A DNA stretch of 64,000 bases from Campanula takesimana (lineage: Eukaryota; Streptophyta; Magnoliopsida; Asterales; Campanulaceae): contig JAOWBW010000389.1 in the NCBI GenBank assembly GCA_026119855.1, positions 875,501-939,500 of the forward strand, given 5' to 3'. A program made the translations under genes and the position numbers. This document shows positions 33,221 to 43,421 of this stretch, one piece after another (within the stretch, counting starts at the first letter, position 1; each line of letters starts with the position of its first letter). The notes below the pieces were generated by a model that was not told the DNA's origin, did not search any database, and was given only the letters and a program-made list of their open reading frames with translations.

Positions 33221-33934
33221 GTGCGCTCCCGAGTTATTAAAATGAGAGAAATGAAAGGAAAGGGGAGGAAATGTGATATATTTTCCTTCCTAATGTTGCT
33301 CCTAAATTTTTTTAAAAAGGAAATTGAAGGAAAGGGAAGGAAAATTAATAAGATTTTCCCTCCTACACAATCTTCCCAAAAGTGGGAGGAATTAGAAGGA
33401 AAGAAAGTTATATTAACAAACTTTTATGATGAACCTATATTACCCCTCAAATATAACATTATATTTCTTTCATTAAGGGTATAATAGTAATTCAAAGTAT
33501 TTTCCTTCCCTTTCTTTCATAACTAAGAAGCACCCCCATAAGAAATCTCCTTCCCTCCCCTCCCCTTCCTTCCCCTCCCCTTCCATCATCCTCTCCCATT
33601 CCTTTCTCCCCATTAAAAACTCTGGAGCGGATTAAAGTAATGCACGTTAATCAGACGAGTAGGTCTTATGAAAAAAGTGTTTTACATTAAAGATAGAAAA
33701 AACGTGTTTTTTCCAAACACGTTGACTGGCACTTTTTGACACTGACACTTACGACATGCGTCAGTTATTTGCAAAAATGCCACCACCTGTTTTAAAACAA
33801 CTTTCCGTTGTTTACAAAAATGTCACCACCCCATTTTAAAAACACGTTTTAAGCGAACCTTAAGGAAAAAAAAAACATTTTTTTTAGATTTTCACTAATT
33901 TGACATGTTTTATTGTTGTTTGATTAATAAAATA
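33221..33934. other. Intergenic with purine/pyrimidine arms
   Basis: GGAAAGGGGAGGAAATG-type sequence near 33260 and CCTCCCCTTCCTTCCCC-type sequence near 33555 could form a long imperfect hairpin of ~350 bp, perhaps a foldback element. No gene seen. Confidence 0.35.
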
Positions 33935-34292
33935 CTCCATTCGTCTCAAAATAGATGTCATTTTTGGAGTTAAATTTTGTCTCAAAATACTTGTCGTTTC
34001 ACTATTTTCAAAACTTTTTAATTGATCTATACCACGTCTCAAAATCGATGTCATTTTTGGAGTTAAATTTTGTCTCAAAATACTTGTCGTTTCACTATTT
34101 TCAAAGCTTTTTAATTGATCTATACCAATTATACCCTTAATAATGATAGTGAATTATCTCTTACCTAACCATTTAACTACCTAGGTAGTTGAATTACTTT
34201 AGGGGTATTTGAGACTTCTTCACATGCATTAATGACATTTCTTAATATGTGTGAAACACTTCAAAACGACATCTATTTTGAGACGGAGGGAG
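33935..34292. mobile_element. Stowaway MITE with internal 93-bp tandem duplication
   Basis: Ends CTCCATTCGTCTCAAAATAG and partner CTATTTTGAGACGGAGGGAG, TA on both sides. The left arm is duplicated: GTCTCAAAAT(A/C)GATGTCA starts at 33943 and again at 34036. Same family as 31439 and as the split element at 49980. Confidence 0.9.
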
Positions 34293-34315
34293 TATTATTT
34301 GTCTCAAACTAAATA

Positions 34316-34569
34316 CTCCTTCCGTCTCACCCGAATTAAGGTTTTTGGGTTGGGCACGAGGATTAAGGAAAAAGTGTTAGTTGAGTAGGTGTTGTGAGTA
34401 TGAAGAGTGATGTAGGAGAGAAAAAGTTGGGTAGAGAATAATGAGTGGAAAGTTGTTGTGAGTGTGAATGTGGGTCCCATCAAATAAAACACTTCCATTT
34501 TTGAGTTGTCCTAAATCGAATTGGACATCCAAAATGGAAATTTGTCTAATTCGAGTGGGATGGAGGGAA
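34316..34569. mobile_element. Stowaway MITE
   Basis: Ends CTCCTTCCGTCTCACCCGAA and partner TTCGAGTGGGATGGAGGGAA, TA on both sides. 254 bp. Confidence 0.85.
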
Positions 34570-34837
34570 TATTTTTTTGTGTGAAAATCTGGTGAACAAT
34601 TTGTTTTACACTAGCCTTAGTGTAAAACTTGTTTTTCATCTCTTATAGAAAATCTGTTTTTTTTTTATTAAAAAAAAAAAACAAATTTTACACTAAAATT
34701 AGTGTAAAACGGGTTTTTCAAAAGACCGGCTCTTCTTTCTTTCATCTCAAAATGTCTATTTTATATATAACTTTATCCCTAAATATATGTTCTTTTACCA
34801 TATTCTCCACATTCCATTATATACCTGCAAAATTATA

Positions 34838-35013
34838 CTCCCTCTGTCTCAAAATGATTTTTGCATTTGACTATTCAAATTTTTTAAGGATATGAACACT
34901 TGCTTCACTAGCCATGTTTTGTTATGCACTTTTAAGCCCAGATTATAGAAATGAGAAGAACTTTTTAAGACAATGAGAAATAGCAAATGTGAGATATTTT
35001 GGGACGGAGGTAG
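34838..35013. mobile_element. Stowaway MITE, short family
   Basis: Ends CTCCCTCTGTCTCAAAATGA and partner ATATTTTGGGACGGAGGTAG, TA on both sides. 176 bp, same family as 12949-13125. Confidence 0.85.
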
Positions 35014-35172
35014 TAAGTTTTAAATTCGATAAGAAGAATATGTATAATCTTTCACCATCACATATTATATTTTCATTAGATATTCTTTTTGGCACGGCGT
35101 GAGTAGCAGCACTTTGTGTTCAACACTGCTCATGTTCCGGGTTTTCCAACAGAATATTTATAAGAGGTGTTT

Positions 35173-35201
35173 CCCATGAGAACATCCATTTTGTTCTCAT
35201 G
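35173..35201. repeat. Perfect hairpin
   Basis: CCATGAGAACA and TGTTCTCATGG pair perfectly around a 7-base loop, just outside the left arm of the second GTAAC-box element. Confidence 0.7.
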
Positions 35202-36017
35202 GATAAGAATGGTTGCAATGGTAGCAATTTTGCGCGAAGCATGGGATCCGAACCCACACTCCACTCAAAATCTGTCACGTGGCAGCGACTCATGACCCAA
35301 TTTTTTATTTTAATTTTTTTTAATTTTTTATGCAGTTTTTTTCCTTTGTCAAAAGTAATACTTAGTATAACTAAATGTAACAATTGTTTTACTTATAAAG
35401 TAACATTGTTTATTAGTGTACGTAACACCAGTTTTTTTTTTTTTTTTAAAAAAGAACTCATTTTAATCTCTCTCAACTGTAATACTAACTATAAATACGT
35501 ATAACACTAACAATAACTAAATCTAATTATCGTTATACTGAAATGTAATAATATTTTCGCACATTTTTTTTTGAGCACTTTGATTTTATTTTTTTGAAAA
35601 AAGGTTCTCCCTCCGTCCCAGCCTAAGGTTCTGAGTTTGACTTTACACAGAGATTAAGAAAAGAATAACTTTTGTATAAAAAAATGCAAGTGGGGTAAAT
35701 TAAGAGGAGAGAGAAACTTTTAAATAAAACTTAACTATGGTTATCTTTACTTCACTAACCGGAGAAGTACTGGCCACTGTACAAGGCAGGCAGTACTTGG
35801 TGTACTTTTGGAGGGAAAGTAAATTTTCATCTCAAATCAAATTATCTATACAAAATTCAAATGTTCCCAGCTTACAGCAACAATTAACAAACCCATATGG
35901 AGGGAAAATTCATAAATTCAAGTTGAAGGGAAATTATAACATTACATTTAATCTCCACTACAAATACCATAACTACATGCAATTTTACTTTACAATAGTT
36001 ACAAAAGCAAGGTTACA

Positions 36018-37361
36018 ATGAGAACAAAAAATATGTCTGATGAAGAAAGACAGTGTATTGCTGAATTTCTGCGAGAGAATCAAAAGGGAGGCCAGGTTGT
36101 ACGCAAAAAAGCTGATGAAACTTCCAAAAAGTGGGGAGTAAGTGCTCGTACAGTTGGGAAAATCTGGGCAATAGCAAGAAAACAAAGAGCATCATTTGCC
36201 AATTAATGTCATGAAAAAAAGGCGTGGAAGGTTGTGCCATAATAAGAAGGAAATAAATGGTGCAGCAGTCATGGGAATTCCCCTCAATTCAAGATCTACA
36301 TTAAGAAGATTATCTCAAAAACTTGGTGTAGGCAAGAGTACAGTGGGTAGATGGGCAAAAACTGGAGTTATAAGAAGGCACTCAAATGCCATCAAGCCAC
36401 AACTAACACAAGCCAACAAATACCAAAAGTTACAATTCTCACTTTCTAAATTGATGCATGATAGTGTATTAGATTTAACAAAATTCAAGGATATGAGTTA
36501 TGATGTGCACATGGATGAGAAATTGTTTTATTTATCACGTGCAACTGCGAAGTATTACCTGATGCCCGAGGAAACTAATCCATATAGGTCTTGCAAATCA
36601 AAAAAATCTTCCCAAAAATTATGTTCATATGTGTAGTAGGCAGGCCTTTGTTTGGGAGTGACGGAGAGGTAATTTTTGATGGAAAACTAGGGATAATTCC
36701 TTTTACTTTCACGGAGCCGACCAAAAGGAATAGCAAAAACAAGGAAAAGGGAACTCCAGTGACCAAACCCATTGAGTCAATCACAAAGGCAGTGATTAAA
36801 GACACCCTAATCAATAAGATCATACCAGCTATCAAACAGTTGTGGCCTCCAAATGCAAGCAAGAACATAATAATTCAACAAGACAATGCTAAGCCACATA
36901 TAAGCAACGAAGATGTAGACTTTAGGGCTGCTGCAAGTTCAGATGGGTTTAACATTACCCTAGTTTGTCAACCACCTAACTCACCAGACCTTAGTGTACT
37001 CGACTTGGTTTTTTTAAGGGCAATTCAATCATTGCAGGAAGAAACTGCTACCCAAACTCTAGATGAACTAATGAAGCCAGTTACTGAAGCTTATGAAAAG
37101 TTAGATGCATCATCATTGAACAATATTTTCATATCTTTACAAGCATGTATGATAGGGATAATGAAGACTAAGGGGGGAAATGACTATGACCTGCCTCATT
37201 TGGCCAAAGGTGCACTGGAAAGAATCGGACAACTTCCTAGAGATTTAATTGTATACAATGATCTTGTTCTGGAGTGCGTGGAGTACCTAATGGAAAATGA
37301 CCAAACAAATGGGATCAACGAGCTAATGGGGGAGATGGGTTACAGTTTATGTGAAGATTGA
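36018..37361 (+). pseudogene. Mariner-like transposase, two frameshifts
   Basis: Three overlapping frames form one protein. 36018-36206 is the N-terminal helix-turn-helix (SDEERQCIAEFLRENQKGG, KWGVSARTVGKIW). 36196-36636 holds a second HTH (LRRLSQKLGVGKSTVGRW) and the first catalytic Asp in YDVHMDEKLFYLSRATAKYY. 36591-37361 holds the second Asp in IIIQQDNAKPHI and the third in QPPNSPDLSVLDLVFLRAIQ, the plant DD39D hallmark. The frame changes near 36200 and again near 36600. All three catalytic residues are kept, so inactivation looks recent. The start is the ATG at 36018; an upstream start is not excluded. Confidence 0.9.
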
Positions 37362-37369
37362 AAGTTTTA

Positions 37370-37460
37370 GTGAAGAAAGTTTTTGTGCAGGCAAGTGTGA
37401 AGAAAGTTTTTGTGCAGACAAGTTTTTGTGCAGACAAGTGTGAAGAAAGTTTTTGTGTAG
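37370..37460. repeat. 24-bp tandem repeats after the transposase
   Basis: GTGAAGAAAGTTTTTGTGCA is repeated three to four times with small changes directly after the transposase stop. A second small duplication (CAACAAATTTAAACCAG) occurs at 37499 and 37543. Confidence 0.8.
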
Positions 37461-37571
37461 ATAATTGTGTGAAGATAACAATTGTAAACATTTTTTACTC
37501 AACAAATTTAAACCAGGGCACCACAACTTCAACATTTCGTAATCAACAAATTTAAACCAGAATGGACTTAC

Positions 37572-37868
37572 CTAAGTTTCTTCGAAGAAAGAAGCCGGAT
37601 ATACCAATTTGACTGACGGAACCCACCAAGAAAGAATGCGAAGAAACTGCTTGTTCTCTTCTAAATTCCGATCCAGTTGCAGTGGTGAAGCTGGAACGGC
37701 CAGCGGTGAATCTGGAACTGGTGTTGCATCGCACTCTTCCAATAATTTCTGGACCGGCGTATCGTCAACGTACAACAACCATGGAGTGAAGTTTGAGTCG
37801 TACTTGTAGTCTGAGTCGTACGGGATGTCGTCCGTTAAGGAACAAGATGAGAAATATTTAGCCACCAT
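37572..37868 (-). CDS. Convergent 98-aa ORF inside the mariner element, unknown
   Basis: A minus-strand frame from ATG 37866-37868 (MVAKYFSSCSLTDDIPYDSD) to a TAG at 37572-37574. It is acidic and proline-rich in the middle (PVPDSPLAVPASPLQL). About 330 bp upstream looks like a real plant leader: C/T-rich, with AAAACCCTAA just before the start. The stop is immediately followed by a consensus splice donor (ACTTAG|GTAAGT), suggesting an exon end. I do not recognise the protein. It could be a captured host exon or a second element gene; it could also be chance. Confidence 0.4.
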   Translation of the reverse strand: MVAKYFSSCSLTDDIPYDSDYKYDSNFTPWLLYVDDTPVQKLLEECDATPVPDSPLAVPASPLQLDRNLEENKQFLRILSWWVPSVKLVYPASFFEET

Positions 37869-38574
37869 TGATTCAATTTGGAGGGTAAATTAGGGTTTTA
37901 GAAGAATTGGGGGTTTTGGAATTTTCGGTATGTACCGAGATCGAGAAGCAACAATGGACTGAAAATATTTGAAACGACGAAGATTTGATCAATTTAGGTT
38001 TTTGTTTTAGGGATTTTTATGGAGGGTAGGGGAAGAGGAGGACTTAGAAGGTTGAGATGAAAAGAAGGGAGAAAGGAGAGAGAGCATAGGAATAAGTCGC
38101 CATGGACGATCGGAGGAGACGACGACGACCGGAAGGAGATGGCGAGAGGAACTGAAGAACATGTTTGATTTTTTGGGAGAGGCGTGTTTGATTTTTGGGA
38201 GAGAGAAATCCCTAACATTAACTATGGTGTGTGGGTTGGTTAGAGTTAGGTTAGTTTAGTTAATTAATGTGTATTACAACAGCTAAATAATTATATTTAG
38301 GTTGATAAGTACTGGTTTTTTGGTAATTATCATACATAGGTGAGAACCTATGTATGAACCTTAGGCTGGGACGGAGGGAGTAACATTTAAAAAATAACAA
38401 CTTATATACTTGAATGTAATTATTTGTACAAGTAAATGTAACACTTTAGTAGATGAAATTGTAACAGATTTCGATAGATAATGCAATACTTTTACATGTA
38501 TCATGATAAATTGAACCAATTGTAACTTATTATTTGAAAACATATGGATATACTATTATACAAGTAAACCTAAC

Positions 38575-39134
38575 TAATGTACCACGAAGACGCAAAGCCA
38601 GCAGCAAACGCAAAGACATCAGCAAACAATAGCGCCAGATCGAGGACCAAACGCCCACCTGATGGAGACCAGGCGCCCGCTTACTTGCTGTTTCAGTTTT
38701 TATCCAGTTTTTGTCCAGACCAGGCACCCGCTTTCTCACTACCGGGCGCCCACTTGGTTGGCCGAACAGTATTTTTCCCAGTTTTCGTTTTGCGCTTAAG
38801 TCAAACACTTTAGGGTGTTTTTGGTATTTTTGTTAGCTTCGTTTTTGGGAGTATAAAACATGTTTTAGGTTTTGTAAACACTATGAATTGATTTTGTTAT
38901 TCAATTGCAACTTTGCAACCTTTTGGGTTAAACCCTAGAAACCATTGTTGGTTTGTTGAAGGTTGATTCCTTCGTGAAGGTGGATTCCTTCGTTTAATCG
39001 GGAGCTTCATCATTCTTGGTGTTGTTCTTTCCAAACCCTAATTTCTGGATTCGAATTGGGTCAATTAATCCTTGATTCGATTAATTGCCTATCCGGTTAC
39101 TTTTCTTTTAATTCCGCTGCTACACTTTACATCA
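38575..39134 (+). repeat. 5' LTR of the gag-only Gypsy element
   Basis: 560 bp, starting TAATGTACCACG (first TG changed to TA) and ending TTTACATCA. Highly similar to 42113-42654. It includes the GC-rich words AGGCGCCCGCTT and CGGGCGCCCACTTGG (38670-38755). Confidence 0.85.
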
Positions 39135-39136
39135 AT

Positions 39137-39146
39137 TGGTATCAGA
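39137..39146 (+). other. Primer-binding site, initiator tRNA-Met
   Basis: TGGTATCAGA lies two bases after the LTR end; it matches the first ten bases of the tRNA-iMet complement. Confidence 0.8.
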
Positions 39147-39155
39147 AAAAGGATG

Positions 39156-39725
39156 ATCCAAGATGACCAACGAGCAAGCGAATCCTGGTGATTTGGTTGC
39201 TGTGTTAGAACGGTTCTGACATGATTTGGAGCAACGCGAGGCAGATCGTGTTGAACGCGAAGAGCAACGAGAAGCAGAACGCTCCGAACGAGATTGACTA
39301 TTGACGGAGGCTTTGCGGGATTTGCAAATTGGTATTGGCAATCTTGGGCAGAGAGCAGAACTTCAAGATGAACGTGTCGAACGTGGAGTTTACAATCGTC
39401 GTGATCCGCCAGCAGGAAGAAATCAGCATAACTTGGGTGGATCCAAGATGACCAACGAGCAAGCGAATCCTGGTGATTTGGTTGCTGTGTTAGAACGGTT
39501 CTGACATGATTTGGAGCAACGCGAGGCAGATCGTGTTTAACGCGAAGAGCAACGAGAAGCAGAACGCTCCGAACGAGATTGACTATTGACGGAGGCTTTG
39601 CGGGATTTGCAAATTGGTATTGGCAATCTTGGGCAGAGAGCAGAACGTCAAGATGAACGTGTCGAACGTGGAGTTTACAATCGTCGTGATCCGCCAGCAG
39701 GAAGAAATCAGTATAACTTGGGTGG
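39156..39725 (+). repeat. In-frame tandem duplication, 2 x 285 bp, in Gag start region
   Basis: The unit from ATCCAAGATGACCAACGAGC occurs at 39156-39440 and 39441-39725 with about three differences. 285 is 95 codons, so the duplication keeps frame. It repeats the Gag N-terminus MTNEQANPGDLVAVLERF and the charged segment after it. Confidence 0.9.
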
Positions 39726-39888
39726 AGGAGGTAATTTTAATTATGAACACAACCCTAAAATTAAGGTTGATTTACCCTTTTTCTGGTGAATTGGATATGG
39801 TTGAATTTTCTGATTGGGTTGAGGAAGTCAAAAAATATTTTGCCTTAATGAATATTCCTGCTGAACGACAAGTTTCTTATGTTGCTTA
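39162..39888 (+). pseudogene. Gag N-terminal part of the gag-only Gypsy element
   Basis: Starting MTNEQANPGDLVAVLERF, the frame meets a TGA in each tandem copy (between RF and HD) and another between ERD and LLTEA, then a TAA in the second copy. Reading continues as LRDLQIGIGNLGQRAELQDE. Past 39725 the protein continues in two frames with SGELDMVEFSDWVEEVKKYF, the start of the Gag capsid fold. It is cut at 39888 by the solo LTR. Several stops sit where CGA (Arg) would fit, consistent with C-to-T decay. Confidence 0.75.
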
Positions 39889-40789
39889 TGTTGGGTTTCG
39901 TAGTAACATGCGCAGCGGAATTAAGCATTTAAAATTTAATGAAACCCAAAGCCCATAGATCCATTCATATGATCAAGTCAAATACAACAATATGAATACT
40001 AGAATACTAACCCTTGATGCCTTTGATTTTGCAACCTTGAATTCGATAGAGACTTGAAAACTTGATCACGATCATAGCAATAATCACGAACTTTGAAGAT
40101 GATAAATTTCACCCTCTAGGATTATACTAAGTTGGCAATGGGTTCAAACATGAAACCATAAGATATGATTAGGTTCTAGCAAACCGTCATACCTACCCAA
40201 ATAGTATAACTAGATACAAGTTCGCATTCCTTTTAGAACATGTCATAATCCCTTTGTCCACGATGTCATTGAACACAAGTCATGGTCAACAAGTCAACTT
40301 GTATTGTTCAATACTTTCTCGATTCCGAATATGTTGATAATCTCTCCGAAGAGGGACAAATCCATTTGGCTTATTATTCTTCCCTACGTGAATCCAATCA
40401 TGCCAATCATACCCTTTATAACTACCGTGTTAAGGCAGCGTTTGAATATGTCAAACATAATCTTCATCAAGTGGAAGACTATAATAACTTCATGTCTAAG
40501 GATTCAAATGACATAACTAATATGAGATTTATATATGACATAGACCATGACATAAATCTCATACAGCGGGTCATGTCCAGTACCTTGTTCCAAACAAGTA
40601 CCCATAAATCTAACATGATCATCCCATGATCATTTAGCCTTTATACTAGTGCTTAACAAGCTCTAGGGACGGAGATTATTATAAGCAAACACGATCCATA
40701 ATAATAATCTTATTATCTCTTTATCATTATGAATAAAATGATAACTTACACAACGTTTAACAAACGTGCCTAGGGCACCAACACCAACA
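39889..40789 (-). repeat. Solo LTR of Copia family B, deletion variant, 5-bp target duplication
   Basis: TGTTGGGTTTC...CACCAACA, flanked by an exact GCTTA duplication (39884-39888 and 40790-40794). It is 901 bp against 1445 for the other B LTRs. One missing part (about 460 bp) lies exactly between two ACCCTCTAG words present in the long form (17951 and 18411), and only one such word remains here (40111). A second gap of about 85 bp removes the region equivalent to about 18640-18725. Confidence 0.95.
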
Positions 40790-41208
40790 GCTTATAAATT
40801 GAGGGGTGGTGCATCTGCTTGGTGGAAGCAATTACGCACTCAAAATATTCGTAACCAAAGACCAATGATTACTGAATGGCCTATGATGAAACATGCATTA
40901 AGACAACGATTTTTACCTGCTAATGTTGAACAACAATTGTATCAATTTTTTTGGAGTATCAACAGGGTACTAAATCTGTTCGTGCATACACGCATGAATT
41001 TCACTCTTGGTCTGCCCGTAACGATTTATGTGAGTCGGATGCTCAATTAACTGCTAGGTATATTTCTGGGCTTCGTGTTAATATTCGTAATCAGGTTGAG
41101 TTGAACGTCAACTTATTACTTCTGAGGGCGCAGTTTCTTGTTCTTCTGTTGGTAATACGATATTGGCTAAAGAAACATCACAAGGTGTGGGTTCTAAGTC
41201 CGTTGTAG
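40790..41208 (+). pseudogene. Gag capsid part of the gag-only Gypsy element (after solo LTR)
   Basis: Reading resumes after the solo LTR as AYKLRGGASAWWKQLRTQNI and MITEWPMMKHALRQRFLPAN, then shifts frame to EYQQGTKSVRAYTHEFHSWS and DAQLTARYISGLRVNIRNQV. The WW, LR..FLP and ARYI.GL features are those of plant Ty3/Gypsy (chromovirus-type) Gag. One frameshift lies near 40945 and another near 41110. Confidence 0.8.
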
Positions 41209-42170
41209 CAGATCAGGTAACTACTGCTGTTCAAGTTAAAAAGAACGTTACCCCTGCTACTGGTGGTCAACCGAAGGATAATCCTTATGCCAAAAACTAT
41301 GGAACCAAGTTTTTTAAATGTGGGCAAACAGGACATATTTCTAGTGGTTGTCCTCTTCGAAAGAATGTTTATATGGTGGCTCGAGAGGATGATGATGATG
41401 GTGATTGCGAGGAGGTTTATGATCCTAATGGGGATGATGATGACGGAGACGAACATAATGCGTGTGTGGTTCGTAAGTTGACTACTCCCGCAGTGGTGGT
41501 TAATCCGGCACGGCATAATATCTTTCGAACAAAGGGTAAAGTAAATAATATGGCGGTTCGCATTATTATTGATAGTGGAAGCAGTGAGAACTTGGTGGCA
41601 CGGGGTTTGGTCAATAAGCTCAAGCTTGAGGTGCGTAACCATCCGTCTCCTTATGTTGTTGGGTGGATCAATGCTACTGGCTATTTGAAGGTCACACAAC
41701 AACGTATCATTCCTTTTTCGATTGGAAAATATAAGGAGGTGATTACATGCGATATTATGGATATGAGCGCATGTCAGATATTGCTTGGTAGGCCGTGGAA
41801 TTTTGATGTTGGGTCCATGCATTGTGGGCGTACTAATGTGATCCGTTTGGTTAAGCATGGACGTAAGTTTGTTTTGTACTCATTGACGGACATGGAGAAT
41901 GGTGGGTGCAAAGGAAAAGGACAACATCTTAGTTCTCTTTGTACTCATAAATCTTTTGTTTCAGGTTCATTGCCTAAGAAGAAGGGACGGCTGATCGACA
42001 AAGGAAAGTCCGAGCATGACGTTACACTTTCCATACCTAGCGCACCGATGGCCACGAGATGTTCTTTTATGGTACATGATTTCGGGACGAATCATTTTAA
42101 TGAGGGGGTGTATGATTTAGCACGAAGACGCAAAGCCAGCAGCAAACGCAAAGACAGCAGCAAACAATAG
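41163..42170 (+). CDS. Gag zinc knuckle plus aspartic protease (Gypsy), 335 aa, no RT
   Basis: An unbroken frame. It holds a zinc knuckle FFKCGQTGHISSGC, where the expected first Cys is Phe, then an acidic Asp-rich spacer, then an aspartic protease with IIIDSGSSENLVA and later ILLGRPWNFD. Instead of reverse transcriptase, the frame passes through a short basic tail (LARRRKASSKRKDSSKQ) and ends 58 bp inside the 3' LTR. The last ~19 residues are therefore LTR-encoded. The frame is better preserved than the Gag upstream. The Met start is arbitrary, since it would normally be read as part of Gag-Pro. Confidence 0.85.
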   Translation: MAKETSQGVGSKSVVADQVTTAVQVKKNVTPATGGQPKDNPYAKNYGTKFFKCGQTGHISSGCPLRKNVYMVAREDDDDGDCEEVYDPNGDDDDGDEHNACVVRKLTTPAVVVNPARHNIFRTKGKVNNMAVRIIIDSGSSENLVARGLVNKLKLEVRNHPSPYVVGWINATGYLKVTQQRIIPFSIGKYKEVITCDIMDMSACQILLGRPWNFDVGSMHCGRTNVIRLVKHGRKFVLYSLTDMENGGCKGKGQHLSSLCTHKSFVSGSLPKKKGRLIDKGKSEHDVTLSIPSAPMATRCSFMVHDFGTNHFNEGVYDLARRRKASSKRKDSSKQ

Positions 42171-42654
42171 CGCCAGATCGAGGACCAAGCGCCCGCCTGA
42201 TGGAGACCAGGCGCTCGCTTACTTGCTGTTTCAGTTTTTATCCAGTTTCTGTCCAGTCCAGGCGCCCGCTTGCTCACTACCGGGCGCCCGCTTGGTTGGC
42301 CGAACAATATTTTCCCCATTTTTCGTTTTACGCTTAAGTCAAACACTTTAGGGTATTTTTGGTATTTTTGTTAGCTTCGTTTTTGGGAATATAAAACCTG
42401 TATTAGGGTTTGTAAACACTATGGATTGATTTTGTTATTCAATTGCAACTTTGCAACCTTGTGGGTTAAACCCTAGAAACCATTGTTGGTTTGTTGAAGG
42501 TGGATTCCTTCGTTTAATCGGGAGCTTCATCATTCTTGGTGTTGTTCTTGCCAAACCCTAATTCGTGGATTCGAATTGGGTCGATTAATCGTTGATTTGA
42601 TTAATTGCCTATCCGGTTACTTTTATTTTAATTCCGCTGCAACTCTTTACATCA
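42113..42654 (+). repeat. 3' LTR of the gag-only Gypsy element
   Basis: 542 bp, TGATTTAG...TTTACATCA, highly similar to the 5' copy but lacking one of its GATTCCTTCG repeats near the 3' part. A GAGGGGG polypurine tract precedes it. Confidence 0.9.
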
Positions 42655-42816
42655 GTAACTGTTTTACAATGTTATTATACAAGTAAAATGTAACATTCAT
42701 TTATAAAAATTGTTACTTTCTTATTTTTACAATGTTACCAACACAAGTGTTTTTAGTTCTAAAGTGTAAAGGGTTGAATAACTAACACGTTCGTTACATT
42801 TTAGTTATAATAAGTA

Positions 42817-43052
42817 CTCCCCCTGTCCCGTCCGAAATAGGATTTTGGTAGCTTTGTTTATACTTTGACCATGTAATTTAAATAAAAAATAATTATCCTA
42901 ATATAAATTTAAAAATGGTTATTGAGAGTATTATTAATTGTGATACAATAACAATATTTAAATTTTTATTTGGATTATTATATTTTTTTCAAAATACTTG
43001 GTCAAAGTAAAGTTAAGTTTACCAAATCCTATTTCCGGTGGAACGGAGGGAG
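42817..43052. mobile_element. Stowaway MITE
   Basis: Ends CTCCCCCTGTCCCGTCCGAA and partner ATTTCCGGTGGAACGGAGGG, TA on both sides. 236 bp, nested in the GTAAC-box element. Confidence 0.85.
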
Positions 43053-43141
43053 TATTACGTTTGGCAAATGAAGAAAACATAAAAAAAAAAAAACACTGTT
43101 ACTTTTCTCTATATATGTATTACATTTAGTTATAATAACTA

Positions 43142-43421
43142 CTCCCTCCGTCCCAAAACACCTTGCACACTTTTGAGGATGCATAGGAAAGGAATTAAGG
43201 AATGAGTATATATATTCAAAAGTATTGTGAGTGGAAAAGAGGTTGTGAGTATGATAAGTTGAGTGTGATTTACAAGTGGGGCCCAAAAGTAGGTGTGTGA
43301 GTATGACAAGTGGGGTAGAGAGAATAGAAAAACAATATATTTTGAACATTTTAGGAAAGGGGACTTACCAATGGGACACCCAAAAAGGAAATATGTGCAA
43401 AGTGTTTTGGGACGGAGGGAG
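43142..43421. mobile_element. Stowaway MITE
   Basis: Ends CTCCCTCCGTCCCAAAACAC and partner GTGTTTTGGGACGGAGGGAG, almost perfect, with TA on both sides. 280 bp, nested in the GTAAC-box element. Confidence 0.9.

Larger units (their letters stand above)
35607..38380 (+). mobile_element. Full-length plant mariner-like element (Tc1/mariner, DD39D type)
   Basis: A perfect 25-bp terminal inverted repeat starts CTCCCTCCGTCCCAGCCTAA (35607-35631) and is mirrored at 38356-38380. TA follows the right end; the left flank is TT, one base off. The transposase lies on the plus strand (36018-37361) and about 1 kb of extra sequence follows it. The terminal sequence is the same consensus as the many Stowaway MITEs here, so this element or its relatives may be their transposase source. 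Confidence 0.95.
38575..42654 (+). mobile_element. Gag-protease-only Ty3/Gypsy element (TR-GAG-like)
   Basis: LTRs are at 38575-39134 and 42113-42654. The flanks CTAAC (38570-38574) and GTAAC (42655-42659) differ by one base and are the probable target duplication. The primer site TGGTATCAGA (39137-39146) and the polypurine tract AATGAGGGGGTG (about 42099) are in place. The interior codes for Gag, a knuckle and a protease only: the coding frame runs straight into the 3' LTR, with no RT, RNase H or integrase. This matches the published class of terminal-repeat retrotransposons with GAG domain. A solo LTR of Copia B (39889-40789) interrupts it. Confidence 0.85.

Noticed and set aside
41178..41858. 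226-codon minus frame
   Set aside because: Exactly antisense to the Gypsy knuckle-protease frame, which has clear motifs.
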